Of a stretch of 64,000 nucleotides of DNA, positions 49,010-61,817 are shown piece by piece. The notes under the pieces were generated by a model, which ran no database searches, was not told the origin of the DNA, and worked only from the letters and a program-made list of their open reading frames with translations. The DNA comes from Colletotrichum lupini (taxonomy: Eukaryota > Ascomycota > Sordariomycetes > Glomerellales > Glomerellaceae): contig NC_064682.1 of assembly GCF_023278565.1 (NCBI RefSeq), positions 930,001-994,000 of the forward strand, in the 5' to 3' direction. Each line of letters opens with the position of its first letter. Position 1 is the stretch's first letter. A program made the translations under genes and the position numbers.

Positions 49010-50896
49010 AGTCAAAGCACCCACTTTTGGGCACCCCCCCCTTTTGGGCACCCCAACAAAACATAGCATCCAAACATCAACACCAACCACAATTAATTAA
49101 TTAACTACCTTCTACTACTATAATAATATAATTAAAATTCTCCCTAGGTAATTCGACTCCTACGAATCGATTAGGACTAACTAAATAGTCGCTAGAGTCC
49201 TCCTAAGCTTTTTATACGTTCTAAATATCTATAAACTTAATATTTAGGTCTAGATATATAGTCTTCTTTTTTTTAGACCTTATATACTTAATCCTAGCCT
49301 TAAGAACTCGAACTTAGTACTAAGATATAGCTAATTAGTAAGCCTACTCCCTAAAAGCTTTTTTTACTTTTTAAAATAATAATCGTTAAGTATTATTATT
49401 TAGACTAAGCTTTATAAATAGCTTTAAATAATCGCAGAGCTCGCTAGCTTTCTTAGGAATTAACTAGTTAATAATAAAAGTTACTAATACTTAATTAAGT
49501 AGTTTACTAATATTACTAATCGTCTACCTAGCTTCTATACCCCTTTTAGATAGTATAATTTATATAAGTAGGACTATTAGGTTAAGAAGTAGCTTAGCTA
49601 TATTAAGTAACTATAGTCTAGTTACTTTCTACCTACTTCGTATATTTAATAACGTTAAACTAGCTAAATAAGCAAGCTAGTAGCAGCTTAAAAAGTACTA
49701 CTTTCTAACAATAGTAAAATTATTTACTATATCCTCCTTACTAAGCTCCTTTCTATATATAAACTTAATAAGCCTAAAGATAGCTATATTTAATAACTAG
49801 AGGATATAAGAAGTATATAGTAATAAGAATAATAAATAGACGTTATTTCTATAGCACTCCTATATAAATTCTATCGTTATATAACTCCTATACCTATTTA
49901 GTATTAATAGTCGAGGCTAGTTTAGCTTACTAAGCCCCTTAATAGGGGGGGTCTTAGTCTATAGTAAGAACACTTCCTTTAGTTAATAAAGGGCAGTCTC
50001 GTTAGTCGTCTAGCTATTATCTATTACTATAAACTTCTAATTATTATAAGCAGTAAGTTAAAAAGGGAACTATTACTATTAAACCGACTTTCCCTTATAA
50101 ATAACTAGTAGTTTAATAGCTCTATTATTAATAAAGATATACTTAATAATTATTACCTAAGTACGCGAACTAGGCTCTTTTTTTCGTACTACTATAGCCT
50201 CTACTATACTTAAAACTAGCTTATTAGCTCCCTTACCCTTTATTATACTAATCTTATTTATATTATACTTATTAACCTATTTAATACCGCTAATCTCTAG
50301 TATATTAAGTAATTTAAACTATTATTTAATTATATTAATAATAGCCTTATTAACGCGGCGCGAATTAATTAAACGACTTCTCTAGACTTTTATTAATAAA
50401 TTCTTTTTAATAAAAGCGTTAATCTATCTCTTACTAAGTAGTTTATTATCCCCCTAGGACCTTAGAACTCGCTTAGCGAATTCCCTAACCTATTTATAAG
50501 TTAATATAATACTTAAGTAATACTATATACAAATCTACTAGGCTAGCTAGTCTTCTTATTATAAAAGAAGCCTCTAAAGCTCTACGAATGCCCTTACCCT
50601 TATCTAATAGCCTCTCTTTCGACCCTAAAGTATTATCCTAGGAACCCCGAACTTAATTAAGGCCCTTTTAATAAAGAGACCGTTTTTAATAATATTAAGT
50701 ACTTATTAAAGCTTATTTTCGGTATACGATACTATTACCTATTAATCAGTAAGTATACTAAAAAGGAATATATTTAGACGATTTTTGCAATTGTTATGTT
50801 GAATTAAAATAATAAGTAGGGTTTTAATGTGGTGGCTGGGAGGGATTTTTGGGGGTACCTAAAAGGGGGGGGTGCCCAAAAGTGGGTGCTTTGACT
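49010..50896 (-). mobile_element. Full-length Fot1/pogo-like transposon (1,887 bp), RIP-degraded
   Basis: Same length as the copy at 42040 but opposite orientation, and collinear with the partial copy at 1-1326. Terminal repeats begin AGTCAAAGCACCCACTTTTG and contain a duplicated CTTTTGGGCACCCC unit. They are flanked by TA at 49008-49009 and 50897-50898. The interior is AT-rich; the region matching the transposase LQPLD motif (about 49788-49802, minus strand) reads L-stop-LLN, again consistent with C-to-T and G-to-A mutation. The element separates the secreted-protein gene from its presumed upstream promoter. Confidence 0.93.
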
Positions 50897-50986
50897 TAGT
50901 GGGTTATAGCGAGAGAGACAGTTGTGTGAGTGAGTGATGTTGAGATGAGGGAGAAATATCACGCCATTGAAGGATTCACTCAATTA

Positions 50987-50994
50987 CTTATATA
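50987..50994 (-). promoter_or_regulatory. TATA box of the secreted-protein gene, displaced by the transposon
   Basis: TATATAAG read on the minus strand. It lies about 90 bp before the transposon end. If the element is removed it would be about 155 bp from the start codon of the secreted protein, a normal fungal spacing. The sequence between is CT-rich (TTTCTCCCTCATCTC), as in fungal leaders. No other minus-strand gene is nearby for it to serve. Confidence 0.5.
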
Positions 50995-52939
50995 GAAGTT
51001 TCTCGTCGATTCACGGAGAGCAACTGCCGTCCAAGCCTTTGATAGAGCATCATAATCTCGCTGACTCGAGCCGATGTCTCGAGGCCATCCTAAGCGAAGC
51101 GACGCAACTCGAGAGCTTCCGAGTGGGATGGGTAGTCGGTGTCGCCGTGGAACCGTGGGCTTGGTGCGTAGTGCCGCCCAACCGAGAACCTTAAAAAGAC
51201 CCGTGTGCTGAGACGAACACTTTCGGGCTTCTGTGGCGTGGCTTTGCTCTCATGCGTTCCATTTATATTAACAGTGACGTTTCAACTTGAACGCGTGGTG
51301 TCTCGCAGCCCTGATTAGTAGCCAAATCTGTATAGCACCCCCTTGGGAAACAGTTGCCGGACAAAGCAATCGGACGGACAATGGCAACTTAATTATATTG
51401 CAAAGCGGATCGCTGTTGGACGTTGGCTCACTCGGCGCGCTTTGCCTGGGTAGCTCGTTGGTGGAAAGTGAAAGTAGCCAAGGCTTTCCCCAGATTCAAT
51501 TGCGGATACTGGGCTCCGGAAATGTCATGCTGCTTTCAGGTGTTTGGGTCTATGGACCACGAGGCGCGCGCGTTGAGCAAGATTAGCAAGTCTTGCTAAG
51601 TCTTTGATAAGTCTCAAGGTTTGCGTATGACCTTGGTGATGTCTAGCGATCCTAAACCAGTGAGCTCAAAGTGTAGGCCTCCGGGCTCTCTTCACGTAAG
51701 CCCACGACGAGCCGAGTCAGTCGCAAAAATCGGGAGATTCACCGTGCATATTCTGAGTCGACTGCTAACAACACTTTGTTGCCAGTTGATTCGCCGGGAA
51801 CGAGAATCGATTGTTATCATGAGGTGAGGTAGATGGCAGAAGATAGATCCCATCGTACCTAGCCAGTGATTCTTTTGACCCAAGCGATGTCGCAAACGCA
51901 CATTGTCGAGTTTAGTGGAACTCTTCGAAGTTGTTGAGTTCCAGTTTAGTGCACAGTATTGCTGCCACAGAAACCCATTTCATGGACACAATGGCGTCCG
52001 AGCTGCTCTCAGTTGACAAACTCATCGAAGAGAGAGCCCAACAGTGATAAAGGCCGGCGCAGAATTGTGTGCCACAAGAGTGCCTAACAAGGTTGTCTCC
52101 CCGAGACTGCCAAGTTTCTTGAGTGATCGGCGTGTCTTTTGGCCTTCGACTCAGTCTCCCACGTTATTCCGTCCGAACTGAACGATACTTGCCACGCGAT
52201 CTCCAAAACTTAGCTCAAGCATTCTGCTCGTCGCAAATATAACAGGAAAGCTCCGGTTGACAGACGGCGGCGCACCCTGGTTCCGGCCTCGGAAGCCGGA
52301 CACCGCGGTGCTCACGTAACTTATGAGAGGGGTCATGATCGACCCGTCCCCCGGGGCAAACATCCGGGGATGACTTAAGGCGCGCATTCTGTGGGATCAA
52401 TGGCGCAATCGTATGTAAACTCGTTCCCGCCAAATAAACCTCGTGAAATGTAGACACAATACCGAACCCATTTAGCCGATTTCACTTGACGGGCGATGAG
52501 CATGAGCTGGCGAAGTAAAGTCTTTGTCGGAGACGACCCGACGCTGGGTCTGCAGAAGGCGGATGGCGCCCGGTCGCACGTAATTGTGGCGCCCGACACG
52601 CCCGACCAGCAGACGCTTGTTTATTTTGTGAATAGTCTGAGGAGGGGCGGAATCGGCGGACCCTCCCACCAGGCACTCGGTATCAATTGCCGCAAGGAAC
52701 GGCAAGACTAATGAGACTTCTCACGACATTCTCTTATATATGCTGATGAGTTCTACTCATATCCGCTCATAAACCACGTTCTTGAAGGCTGGAATTAAGC
52801 GAGTTCTTGTGCACTTCAGCTCACTCTCAATTATGAGCACTCACTGAAAACATTATCTTGAATCCCTAAGTCCTGACTCACGGCCAAAACTCAACTGAGA
52901 ATCAACACCACGGGGAACTGCGAATCTCTCCTGAGCATC
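50995..52939. other. Intergenic region before 5-oxoprolinase
   Basis: About 1.9 kb of normal composition. It likely contains upstream control sequence of both the secreted-protein gene and the plus-strand 5-oxoprolinase, which has TATATAT at 52735-52741 about 200 bp before its ATG. Short open frames show nothing recognisable. Confidence 0.5.
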
Positions 52940-55900
52940 ATGGCCGCCGCCGACATCAGAGTCTCAATCGACCGCGGCGGCACATTCTGCGACGTAATTG
53001 CCGAAATTGACGGCCGTGAACCCCTCATCTTCAAACTCCTCTCCGAAGACCCGGCAAACTACCCTGACGCCCCAACAGAAGCCATCAGGCGCGTCCTCGA
53101 ATTCGTGGAGGGGAGAGCCATCCCCATCGGCGAAAAGCTCGATGGCTCGCGCATCGGTGCTTATTCATATCACCAATTCTCTTCAATCTTGTTTCTAACA
53201 CTTTCCCAGCATCATGCCGCATCGGCACCACAGTCGCGACAAACGCCCTCTTAGAACACAAGGGCGAGCGCTTCGCCTTCCTCACCACCAAAGGCTTCAA
53301 AGATGTCTGCGTCATCGGCGATCAGTCCCGTCCGAAACTCTTTGATCTCAACATTCGCAAGCCCACGGCTTTACACTCGACCGTCGTTGAGATCGATGAG
53401 CGCATCGTGCCGGCAGACTACGATCTCAATCCAACGCCACTAGACAAGGAAGCCGCTTTCAAGTCCGCCTCAGTATCATCACCAACCTCATCCTCATCAA
53501 CTACTCCCCGAGAAGGAGACCTCGTCAGTACACCAAACGGCGATCTAATCCGCATCCTCCGCCGCCCAGACCCAGATCTCATCCGCTCCCAACTCCGCGC
53601 CCTCAAAGATGCAGGCTACACCTCCGTCGCAATCTCCTTCATGCACGCCTACCTCTATCCCGCCCACGAAGACCTCGTCGCCTCCCTCGCCCGCTCTCCC
53701 GAGTTCGCCTTCTCTTACGTGACAACCTCGTCATCAACCTCTCCCACCATCAAATTTCTCAACCGCAGCACCTCAACATGCTCAGAAGCCTACCTCTACC
53801 CCGTCATCCAGCGTTATGTCGCCTCCTTTCACACAGGCTTCGTCCCCGACGCCCCGCCACGCCGCGTAGACTTTATGTGCTCCGACGGAGGCCTAAAAGC
53901 AGCCTCCCGCTTCCGCGGCAATGAGGCACTCCTGAGCGGTCCCGCAGGCGGCGTCGTCGGCATCGCGAGGTCCTGCTATGACCCTCAGGACGACACGCCC
54001 GTCATCGGCCTCGATATGGGTGGTACCAGCACCGACGTATCGCGGTACGATGGGAAGTACGACTACCTTACCGAAACCTCCATCGCTGGCCGCACAATCA
54101 CCACGCCCATGCTCAACATCGGGACCGTAGCAGCTGGCGGCGGCTCAATCCTCTTTGCGCGCAACGGTCTCTTGGCTGTTGGACCTGAGAGCGCCGGCGC
54201 GCACCCGGGACCGGCATGTTACCGCAAGAACGGGCCTTTGACCGTCACTGACGCGAATCTCTTCCTTGGGCGTCTTGTTTCGTCTTCCTTCCCTTCCATC
54301 TTTGGACCGTCCGCCTCTGAGCCGCTCGATACCGTCGTGGTCGAAGAGAAGTTCAAACAAATTACGGAAGAGTTCAACGACCAGACAAAGCAGACTCTCC
54401 AGCCACACGACGTGGCCCTAGGCTTCCTAGACGTCGCAAACGAAACAATGGCCCGTCCCATCCGCAACGCAACAGAAGCCCGCGGCTTCGCCCCCGAGAA
54501 CCACAACCTCGTCTCCTTTGGCGGCGCAGGCGGGCAGCACGCCTGCGAGATTGCCGATAAACTCGGCATCCGCCGCATCTTGATCCACAAGTTCTCGTCT
54601 CTGCTTTCGGCATACGGCATCGCGCAGGCAGAGCTACAGAGCGAGACCCTCGAGCCGTACGGCGCGAAATTCAAACACAGCGATAGCGCAGTACAAGGAA
54701 CGGTAGCATCCCACGTCGCTGACCGTCTAGCTGCGCTGAAGGAAAAGGTGACGCAAGAGTTAGTATCCCAGGGTGCGGATGAGACTTCTCTGGTCTTTGA
54801 CGAGAGTCTTGTGCTGCGGTACTTTGGCACCGATACCAACCTAACAATCTCCCGCCCCGAGGATGGTGACTATGCAGGAAGCTTCAAGGCCACGCACCTC
54901 CGCGAGTTTGCCTTCTCGATGGACCGGGACATCGTTATTGAGTCGATCAAGGTCCGCGGGACAGGCAGCGCGGCCGGGAGCGCGTTCGGGATGCGGGAGA
55001 CGTCTGCGACTCAGGAGCTCGCGGATAGGAGGAGCGGTGCTAGCGGTGGTGTAGCTGCCGCTCCAGAGTCACGCATGAAGCAGAGGGTCTACATCAACGG
55101 CGGGTGGCGCGAGACGGGCGTGTATCGTCTGGATGAAGTTCCCAAAGGCGTCGTAATCGAGGGACCAGCTCTGCTCATCGACCAAACGCAGACAATCTTT
55201 GTATCGCCGACGTTCAGCGCGTACATCCTCTCCTCCCATGTCCTCCTCGAGAAGCAAACTTCCACAATAGCTTCATCAACATCACCCCTCCCCACTTCCA
55301 CAACACCAACACCGGCACCCCAGACCGCGACACCAGAAACCACGGACCCGATCCTCCTCTCCGTCTTCGCCCACCGCTTCATGGCCATCGCAGAACAAAT
55401 GGGCACCACCCTTCAACGCACCGCAATCTCCACCTCGATCAAAGAACGCCTCGACTTCTCCTGCGCAATCTTCTCCCCCGAAGGCAAACTCGTCGCCAAC
55501 GCGCCCCATATCCCCATACACCTCGGCTCCATGCAATTCGCCATCCAGGAACAACACCGCCACTGGAAAGGCCGCCTCCAGCCCGGCGACGTCCTCCTTA
55601 CGAACCACCCGCAATGGGGCGGCACACATCTCCCGGATCTGACCGTCGTTACCCCCGTCTTCGTCGACACCGGTTCACCCTCCACCGACAAGCCAGACAA
55701 CGGCGGAACGTCCACCCAAGAAATCGCCTTCTACGTCGCCTCCCGCGGCCACCACACAGACATAGGCGGCAAAGGCATAACCTCAATGATGCCTGAGTCC
55801 CGCCAACTCTGGGAAGAAGGCCTCAACGTACCCACCCTCAAAATCGTCTCCCGCGGCCACTTCCTCGAGTCCGACGTCATCGCCGCCTTCGAGAAAGCAG

Positions 55901-57033
55901 GTTCTCTCCCAGGCTGCTCCACCTCCCGCCGTCTCGCCGACAACATCTCGGACCTAAAGGCCCAGACCTCCGCGAACCAACGCGGCATCCTCCTCCTCCG
56001 GAAACTCTGCGCCGAGCAAGGCGAGGGGAGGCAGGGCGTCGCTGTGGTGCACAAGTACATGTCCGCCATCCAAGCCAACGCAGAAACCGCCGTCAGAACC
56101 TACTTCAAATCCCTGGCCGCCTCCCACCCAACCGGTCTCTCCGCGACAGACCACCTGGACGACGGCACACCCCTCCACGTGAACATCACAATCGCCCCCG
56201 AAACCGGCACCGCAACCTACGACTTCTCCCTCTCGGGCCCCCAAATCTGGGGAAACTACAACTGCCCCGTCTCCATCACCCACTCCGCCATAATCTACAC
56301 CATCCGAAGCCTAGTCGGCCTCGACATTCCCCTAAACCAAGGCTGCCTGAACCCTGTAGACATCATCCTCCCACCGCAAGGCTCCGTCCTGAACCCCGGC
56401 CCCGGCGTCGCCATCTGCGGCAGCACACTCGCCTCGCAGCGCGTCATCGACGTCATCCTCCGCGCGTTCGGGACACACGGCGCGAGCCAGGGGTGCGCGA
56501 ACAGTTTCGGCTGGGGCATGGGCGGGCGGGACCCGGAGACCGGAGTAGTCGTCAAGGGGTGGAATTACGGTGAGAGTATCGGCGGCGGGGTGGGTGCGGG
56601 GGCAGGGTACGACGGTGAGCACTCGACGCACGTGCATTCTACGAATACGCGGCAGACAGACGCGGAGGTCATTGAGAAGCGGACAGCTGTGCTTATCAAG
56701 TCCTACGGTATTCGCAGAGGTAGCGGTGGTGTTGGGAAGCATCGTGGAGGTGATGGAATCACCCGCGAAATCCAGGCGCGTATTCCGCTCAAGTTTAGTA
56801 TTCTTTCGGATCGGAGGGTGTATAGACCCTGGGGTATGGCTGGCGGCGGGCCGGGACAAAAGGGGGAGAACTATGCGTTCTTGTTCAATGAGGAGGGAGG
56901 GATGGAGAAGATTAATCTTGGCGGGAAGGCGATTATCAACCTGAAGGAAGGCGAGTATATCCAGGTCAATACGCCTGGTGGCGGAGGGTATGGCGGCGAG
57001 GAGGTGGAGGATAGACATCGGGGGTATGTATGA
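52940..57033 (+). CDS. OXP1: 5-oxoprolinase (ATP-hydrolysing)
   Basis: Two exons, 52940-53156 and 53210-57033, with a 53-bp intron; 1,346 aa, close to the usual length of the eukaryotic single-chain enzyme. The N-terminal hydantoinase/oxoprolinase domain shows DRGGTFCDV (11-19) and, across the intron, GTTVATNALLEHKGER. The hydantoinase A part carries GLDMGGTSTDVSRYDG and FGGAGGQHACEIA. The hydantoinase B part begins near RFMAIAEQMGTTLQRTA and includes ERLDFSCAIF and LTNHPQWGGTHLPD. The final glycine-rich PGGGGYG is conserved. The enzyme opens 5-oxo-L-proline to L-glutamate using ATP and returns glutathione breakdown products to metabolism, in the cytosol. It converges on the transporter gene at 57289, with 255 bp between them. 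Confidence 0.95.
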
Positions 57034-57288
57034 GACGAACGCTGCATCACGATAGACAAAAGACATAGATCAGTAAAGCTTGCAGCAGTTTACCACCAAC
57101 ATGCAATTATGACTGGATGTGACTTGATAAAGCCTTGTCATTACATATAAACGGACCTAATCCAACATTACAACATCCAATGCGTATAGCACATCATGGT
57201 ATCTTCATCCCTCGTCAACGTAAAATCCCCAGCAACTCCCGTGGATATCATGCAGGCATCGCCCCCAGTTTCGCTTCAGCACAACAAT

Positions 57289-58883
57289 TTACGCGACCTC
57301 CTTCTCCAACTTGGTGTCGACCGTACCCGGGGCAGCAACGTCCGCAATGGTCTCGTCAGAGAACTTGAGATCCTCCTCGACGGTGACAGTGTCCTTGATC
57401 TTCAAGAAGATGATGGGCGCACCAATAACGAGGGCACCAGCAAGGCAACCCCAGGTAGCGCCGAAGATGGTGTTGTACTCGGTTTGGACACCATCGAGAC
57501 GCCAGAAGACGGCAGCGCCGGCGGATTGAATACCTGTATCATGTCAGTATGAACGCGTCAAAACAGTGGAAGAACGCGTGACTTACCCTTGTAGAAACCA
57601 GCCAGGTTGGCAGCCTTGCGGGAAGAGTTGGAAAGGGCACCCATGTACCAGTAGATGCTCGTCTGCCAGCAGGCATCGAAGAATCCGTAAAACATGTACA
57701 AGAACATGGGGCCAATGTAGGCCTCGCCGCCGTCGGTCCAGTCAATGGTGGGGTAGTCCAAGTTGCCCTCAATCTCGCCGCGAGGAGCTTGCTTCTTCTG
57801 CCATGCGTAACCACCGCCCCAGATGGCCATGGTCAAGACGAAAAGCGTAATGTAGGAGGCCTTTGCGCGCACACTACGGCGGACCTTGGGGAAGTCGAGG
57901 GCGTAACCAAAGATGAGAGCACCGATAATCTGGGAAGACCAGTACAACAGGTTGTTGAGCGAGCGGGTGCGGGTGTTGAAGTGAGGGGCGTTCATGTCGT
58001 TGGTTTGGTAGGTGTAGAAGACGTTGGAGGTGAAGAACATGGGGAACAGAAGGATGATCCACGGGTCTTGGGCCAGAGTCTCCCACAAACCCTTGAACTC
58101 AGACTGCCAAGAAGGGTTCTTCATAACAATGACCTTAGAGCCGTCCTCACGAATGATCTTGGGCACATCGCACATGAAGAGAGCAAGAATGGCACCGAGC
58201 AGCATGAGAACAATGAAGGCAGCGTAGGTACCATCAGTAACAGTGCTTCGCGATGTTGTGTTGATGTTCTGGCCGAGGGGGATAAGAGCACCGATGACAG
58301 CGCCGAGGTTGAAGATCATCCAGAACCAGGAGATGTAGCGTCCCTTTTCCTTTTCAGAGGGGTAGGACATCATGATGGCACCCTGGCCAGTCCACAAGAG
58401 ACCAGCGCACACACCGAGGAAAGCACCGGCGAAAATGACGAAGCCTTCGTTCTGGTTGTGAGAGTAGGACAGGAACGAAGCGGCGTAGATGCAGTAACCC
58501 AGACCGCCCAAGCTAAGTGTCAGACGGAGACCGAGACGGTTGGCAAAGGTACCGGCGAAGAAGGCGGCGACGGCAAAGGTGGAGTACAAGGCCGTGTTGG
58601 CATCGTTGGAGGCCTTTGTGGAAACCTGACCACCGCCACCGAGACCACCGAGAGCATTGAACATTCCGGGGCAGAGGAAGCAGACGAAGGAGACCATGAA
58701 GAGCTGGATGCGGGGCGAAGCGTACCAGAGCTCCTTGCCAGCAATACGGAAGCCACGATACATGAAGCCGGCAGGGCGGGGAACGGGGCCGTCAACAGCG
58801 GTTGTTGTCGGGGCGGCGGTGGCGGGCTCGACATCGGCCGCAGCCGCGGGCTCAGGAGCGTGTTTCTCGTCAACAGAAGACAT
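57289..58883 (-). CDS. UNC-93/DUF895-type major facilitator transporter
   Basis: Two exons, complement of 57289-57533 and 57587-58883, with a 53-bp intron; 513 aa from ATG 58883. An alanine/proline-rich cytosolic N-terminus (about 45 residues) precedes multiple membrane helices, beginning at IQLFMVSFVCFLCPGMFNALGG. Conserved stretches include GYCIYAASFLSY, GLLWTGQGAIMMSYPSEKEKG, WMIFNLGAVIG, and a C-terminal cytosolic tail rich in acidic residues. These are features of the fungal UNC-93-like (DUF895) branch of the major facilitator superfamily. Substrates are generally unknown. Without splicing the frame would stop after FYKGKSRVLPLF; the second exon adds two further helices (YNTIFGATWGCLAGALVIGA). 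A CT-repeat lies in the upstream flank at 59014-59029. Confidence 0.92.
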
Positions 58884-61817
58884 CTTGGCGGTGGTGTGGA
58901 GTTGAAGAGGTGGAGAGGTTCTGAGGACAGACGTTGAGGTTGACGGAGCGGCGTTGCGCCTTGGCGGGACGGGAGGGATTGGGGCCGGTGGTGTGTGGCT
59001 GCCGCTTGGTGCTTCTCTCTCTCTCTCTCAAAGTGTCGCAGACTGGAAACTCAATCGTGCCAGACGATGGGTGATGGTGGCCCAAAGTAGCGCAGGCGCA
59101 AGGCTCGGTTCGATGAGTTTTGGTCTGGAGAGACGGGACTGAAAGAATGAGACGGGCGAGCAAAGACTAGAAGAAGGGTCCTAGGGGAGGTGTGCAGCTT
59201 CTTTATGGGACGGTTTATCGGGCTGCAGGTTGCAGTTGCACTGGGCGATGATCGTGGGTGGAGCTTTGGTCAAGGTCGCGGTCCCGACGTGCCAGGGTGA
59301 GGCGTGGCGGGTGCGAAAAAGATGACAAGGGGGGGCGGAGACTGGGAGAAAGTCGGGTGGAGGGTGTGAGGATGATGGAGGTGGTATCCGTAGGTAGGGT
59401 AGCCGGGGTTGATTTGTTGACTTGGTGATGTTGAAGATGGAAGAAGGGTGTTGATGGAGGGGAAAGAGAAGAAAGATGGCAGCGAAGTAAGGTAAGGTAC
59501 CGTATACGCCAATTTGTTTATCGCCGCTACCTTAATCAAACCGTGATACGGGAAGATAGGATGAGATTGGAAAGATGGCAAGAGCAAACAGTGTCGGGTG
59601 TTTCTTTTTGCATATAAAAATGACTTAATAATCGAGAAGCTTTGAGGGCTCGATGTTCAGACGCAGGGCAGGTGCAGATGGAAGGATACCTCAGGTGCGA
59701 AGGAAAGCAGCCGGCAGCCGGGGGCGTAGATGGCAAACGGGAAAGCGTGTCCACGGGTGGTGGGTGTGTGAGGTGTGAGACGATGGGAAGGAGGGACTCA
59801 GGGAGAAGATGTGCAGAGCTAAGGAAGGTGGCGCCAACGCCCGAATGGGACGGGACGGGTACGGGGTACGCAGCAGGTGAGAATTTGGGGGAAGGCACCT
59901 CACACGCGCCACGGCACCTTAGATGGCAGGAGGCGGGAGATTACTGGCAAGAAGGCACTGGCAGGAAGGAGCTGCCCCAGTCGACCGCTCTAGCAACGGA
60001 GGGGAAGGCAGGGTCAGCTCAGGTAAGGTAGCAATGGGAACTCAGGAAGGAGTCGCCTTTCTCGTATGCGTTCCATCTGACGTGTGGCCGAGGTGCCTAT
60101 CAGCGCCATGAACGAGAGACCTTGGACCAGGTTTGATAGATGGGCTGAGAGTAAGGCGTCTCCAATGTGTCAGTGTGGTGGTGTCAAAAGAAAGGTGGTA
60201 GGATGGAGTGGCAAGCTACGTGACAGTCAGAGGCAATGGCCTACCTTGGAGGCTTAGATACGGCTCTTCAACTAGCAACACTCAACAGCCACCAGGCACT
60301 GGTAGAAGTGCGCCAAAGTTTGCTTGTCAAAGATGTTAATGCCAATTCAAAGGTGACAGCAGAATTGACTGATGGTGTGGAGCATGGGGAAACCAAACCA
60401 GGATCTGGCGCCGCCGCTGGGCAACGGGGGAAACAGCCGATGGGTTGAGAGGAGCCACTGCACAGGGATGCGATTGACTGAACCGGGTAATCCACAGATA
60501 CGGATGGGGAGATTTCGGTTCGGAGACCTGGCCGTGGACCTGAAGCTTGAAGGTCCAGTGTTGATAAGAAAGACTCCGGCCCGGTCAGTGCCGAATGATG
60601 GATGCGTAAGCAATCAGTCGGTCAGGCTTGATATCTTCTTGACGTTGATAGTTGCGGAATCTTGGAAGTTGGGTCTGGTCTGAGAGACGGGTACCCGTAT
60701 GGCATTGTCGAGTCAAACAACAATCAATCAAAGAAAAATGCAGTCCAAATTTAGACAAACTTCAACGGCGCCGGACGGCAGGCGGTGGCGGCCTAAGCCA
60801 GGGCGAAGAGCGGCTGTTCACGGCAACGCGAGGTATCACGAGGTGGAGGCTCCAACGACGGTATTCGTTCCAACCTGCGAATAAGGTAGGGAGAATGGGT
60901 GATAGACGACGGCTGGAAGTTAAAATTGAGACATTCGCGTTGTCAAAGTCCCATTGTTGCTGACTGACTGGGCCAACCTCCCTCTCGCATCACACCACAT
61001 CTGCAGAGGCCCCTAGCTGGTATCTGAGGCCGTGTTACACCACGGCAGCCATTCTTTCTTGCTTGAATGAGTCTTTCGTGATAGTGATTCCAACTTGTTG
61101 TTTGCCCCAATTCTCGTCATGTTTCATCTCAAGTCGCCTACCGTCACTTGCAGGAAGCAATCTGAGGTGCTTATTTGTTTTGACATGTGTGCCGCGCCGG
61201 GAGAAAGAAGCGAAATTCATCAACGAAATTCATGGTTCGTTGCGTCCCCACTCTACCCCAATCGATAAGCCCCACGACAAAGGGCCGATGCCTTGGGGTA
61301 TCTGATTGGTCAATAGTTCGGGAGGTCACGAGGTGGCGCTTCCTTCCATCTCGGAGACTCTGATCGTAATTGGCTTATGGACTCCTGTGCCTCGGCCGTT
61401 TGGGGAAGGAGAAGTAGAGATGACATGCATCCATCGCCTGCCGGCCGCCCGCACTGTGCCTTTTCAGTGCCGAAGACGCATCAAGTGCTGACAGCAGCAC
61501 GCATCACAGCGAGTGCGAATGGATTCACCCTGCGGTCCACGGCATGCGGCTGATGTTGATTCATCTCAGAGTAGTGATAAGGCAAAATACGAGGTTGACA
61601 TTCCTATATGCTCTACTTCCCCGAGCCTGCCATAGGGATCTGTAAAAGGCCGAGTGCTAATATCAAAACACTACCTATGCTTTTTGATCTCGTGCCTTCC
61701 CTCCACATAACAAACACAGTTACGGTAGACTGCAAGAGGCACTCCGCCAAAACACTTTTTTCATGTGTCAAAGCAGAAATCGTATTTTACGGTCACCCTA
61801 CTACCCAGGATAGGGTC
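58884..61817. other. Upstream flank of the transporter and gene-free stretch
   Basis: Nearly 3 kb of normal composition between the minus-strand transporter start and the terminal AT-rich block. The proximal 0.7 kb is probably promoter and leader, with a (CT)8 tract at 59014-59029. Open frames are short and unrecognisable; no RNA gene found. Confidence 0.5.
59014..59029. repeat. (TC)n microsatellite
   Basis: Eight alternating TC units 130-145 bp upstream of the transporter start, in its probable leader or core promoter. Confidence 0.85.

Noticed and set aside
57789..58937. 382-codon plus-strand open frame
   Set aside because: It is antisense to the UNC-93-like transporter; Glu/Gly/Val-rich shadow translation without motifs.
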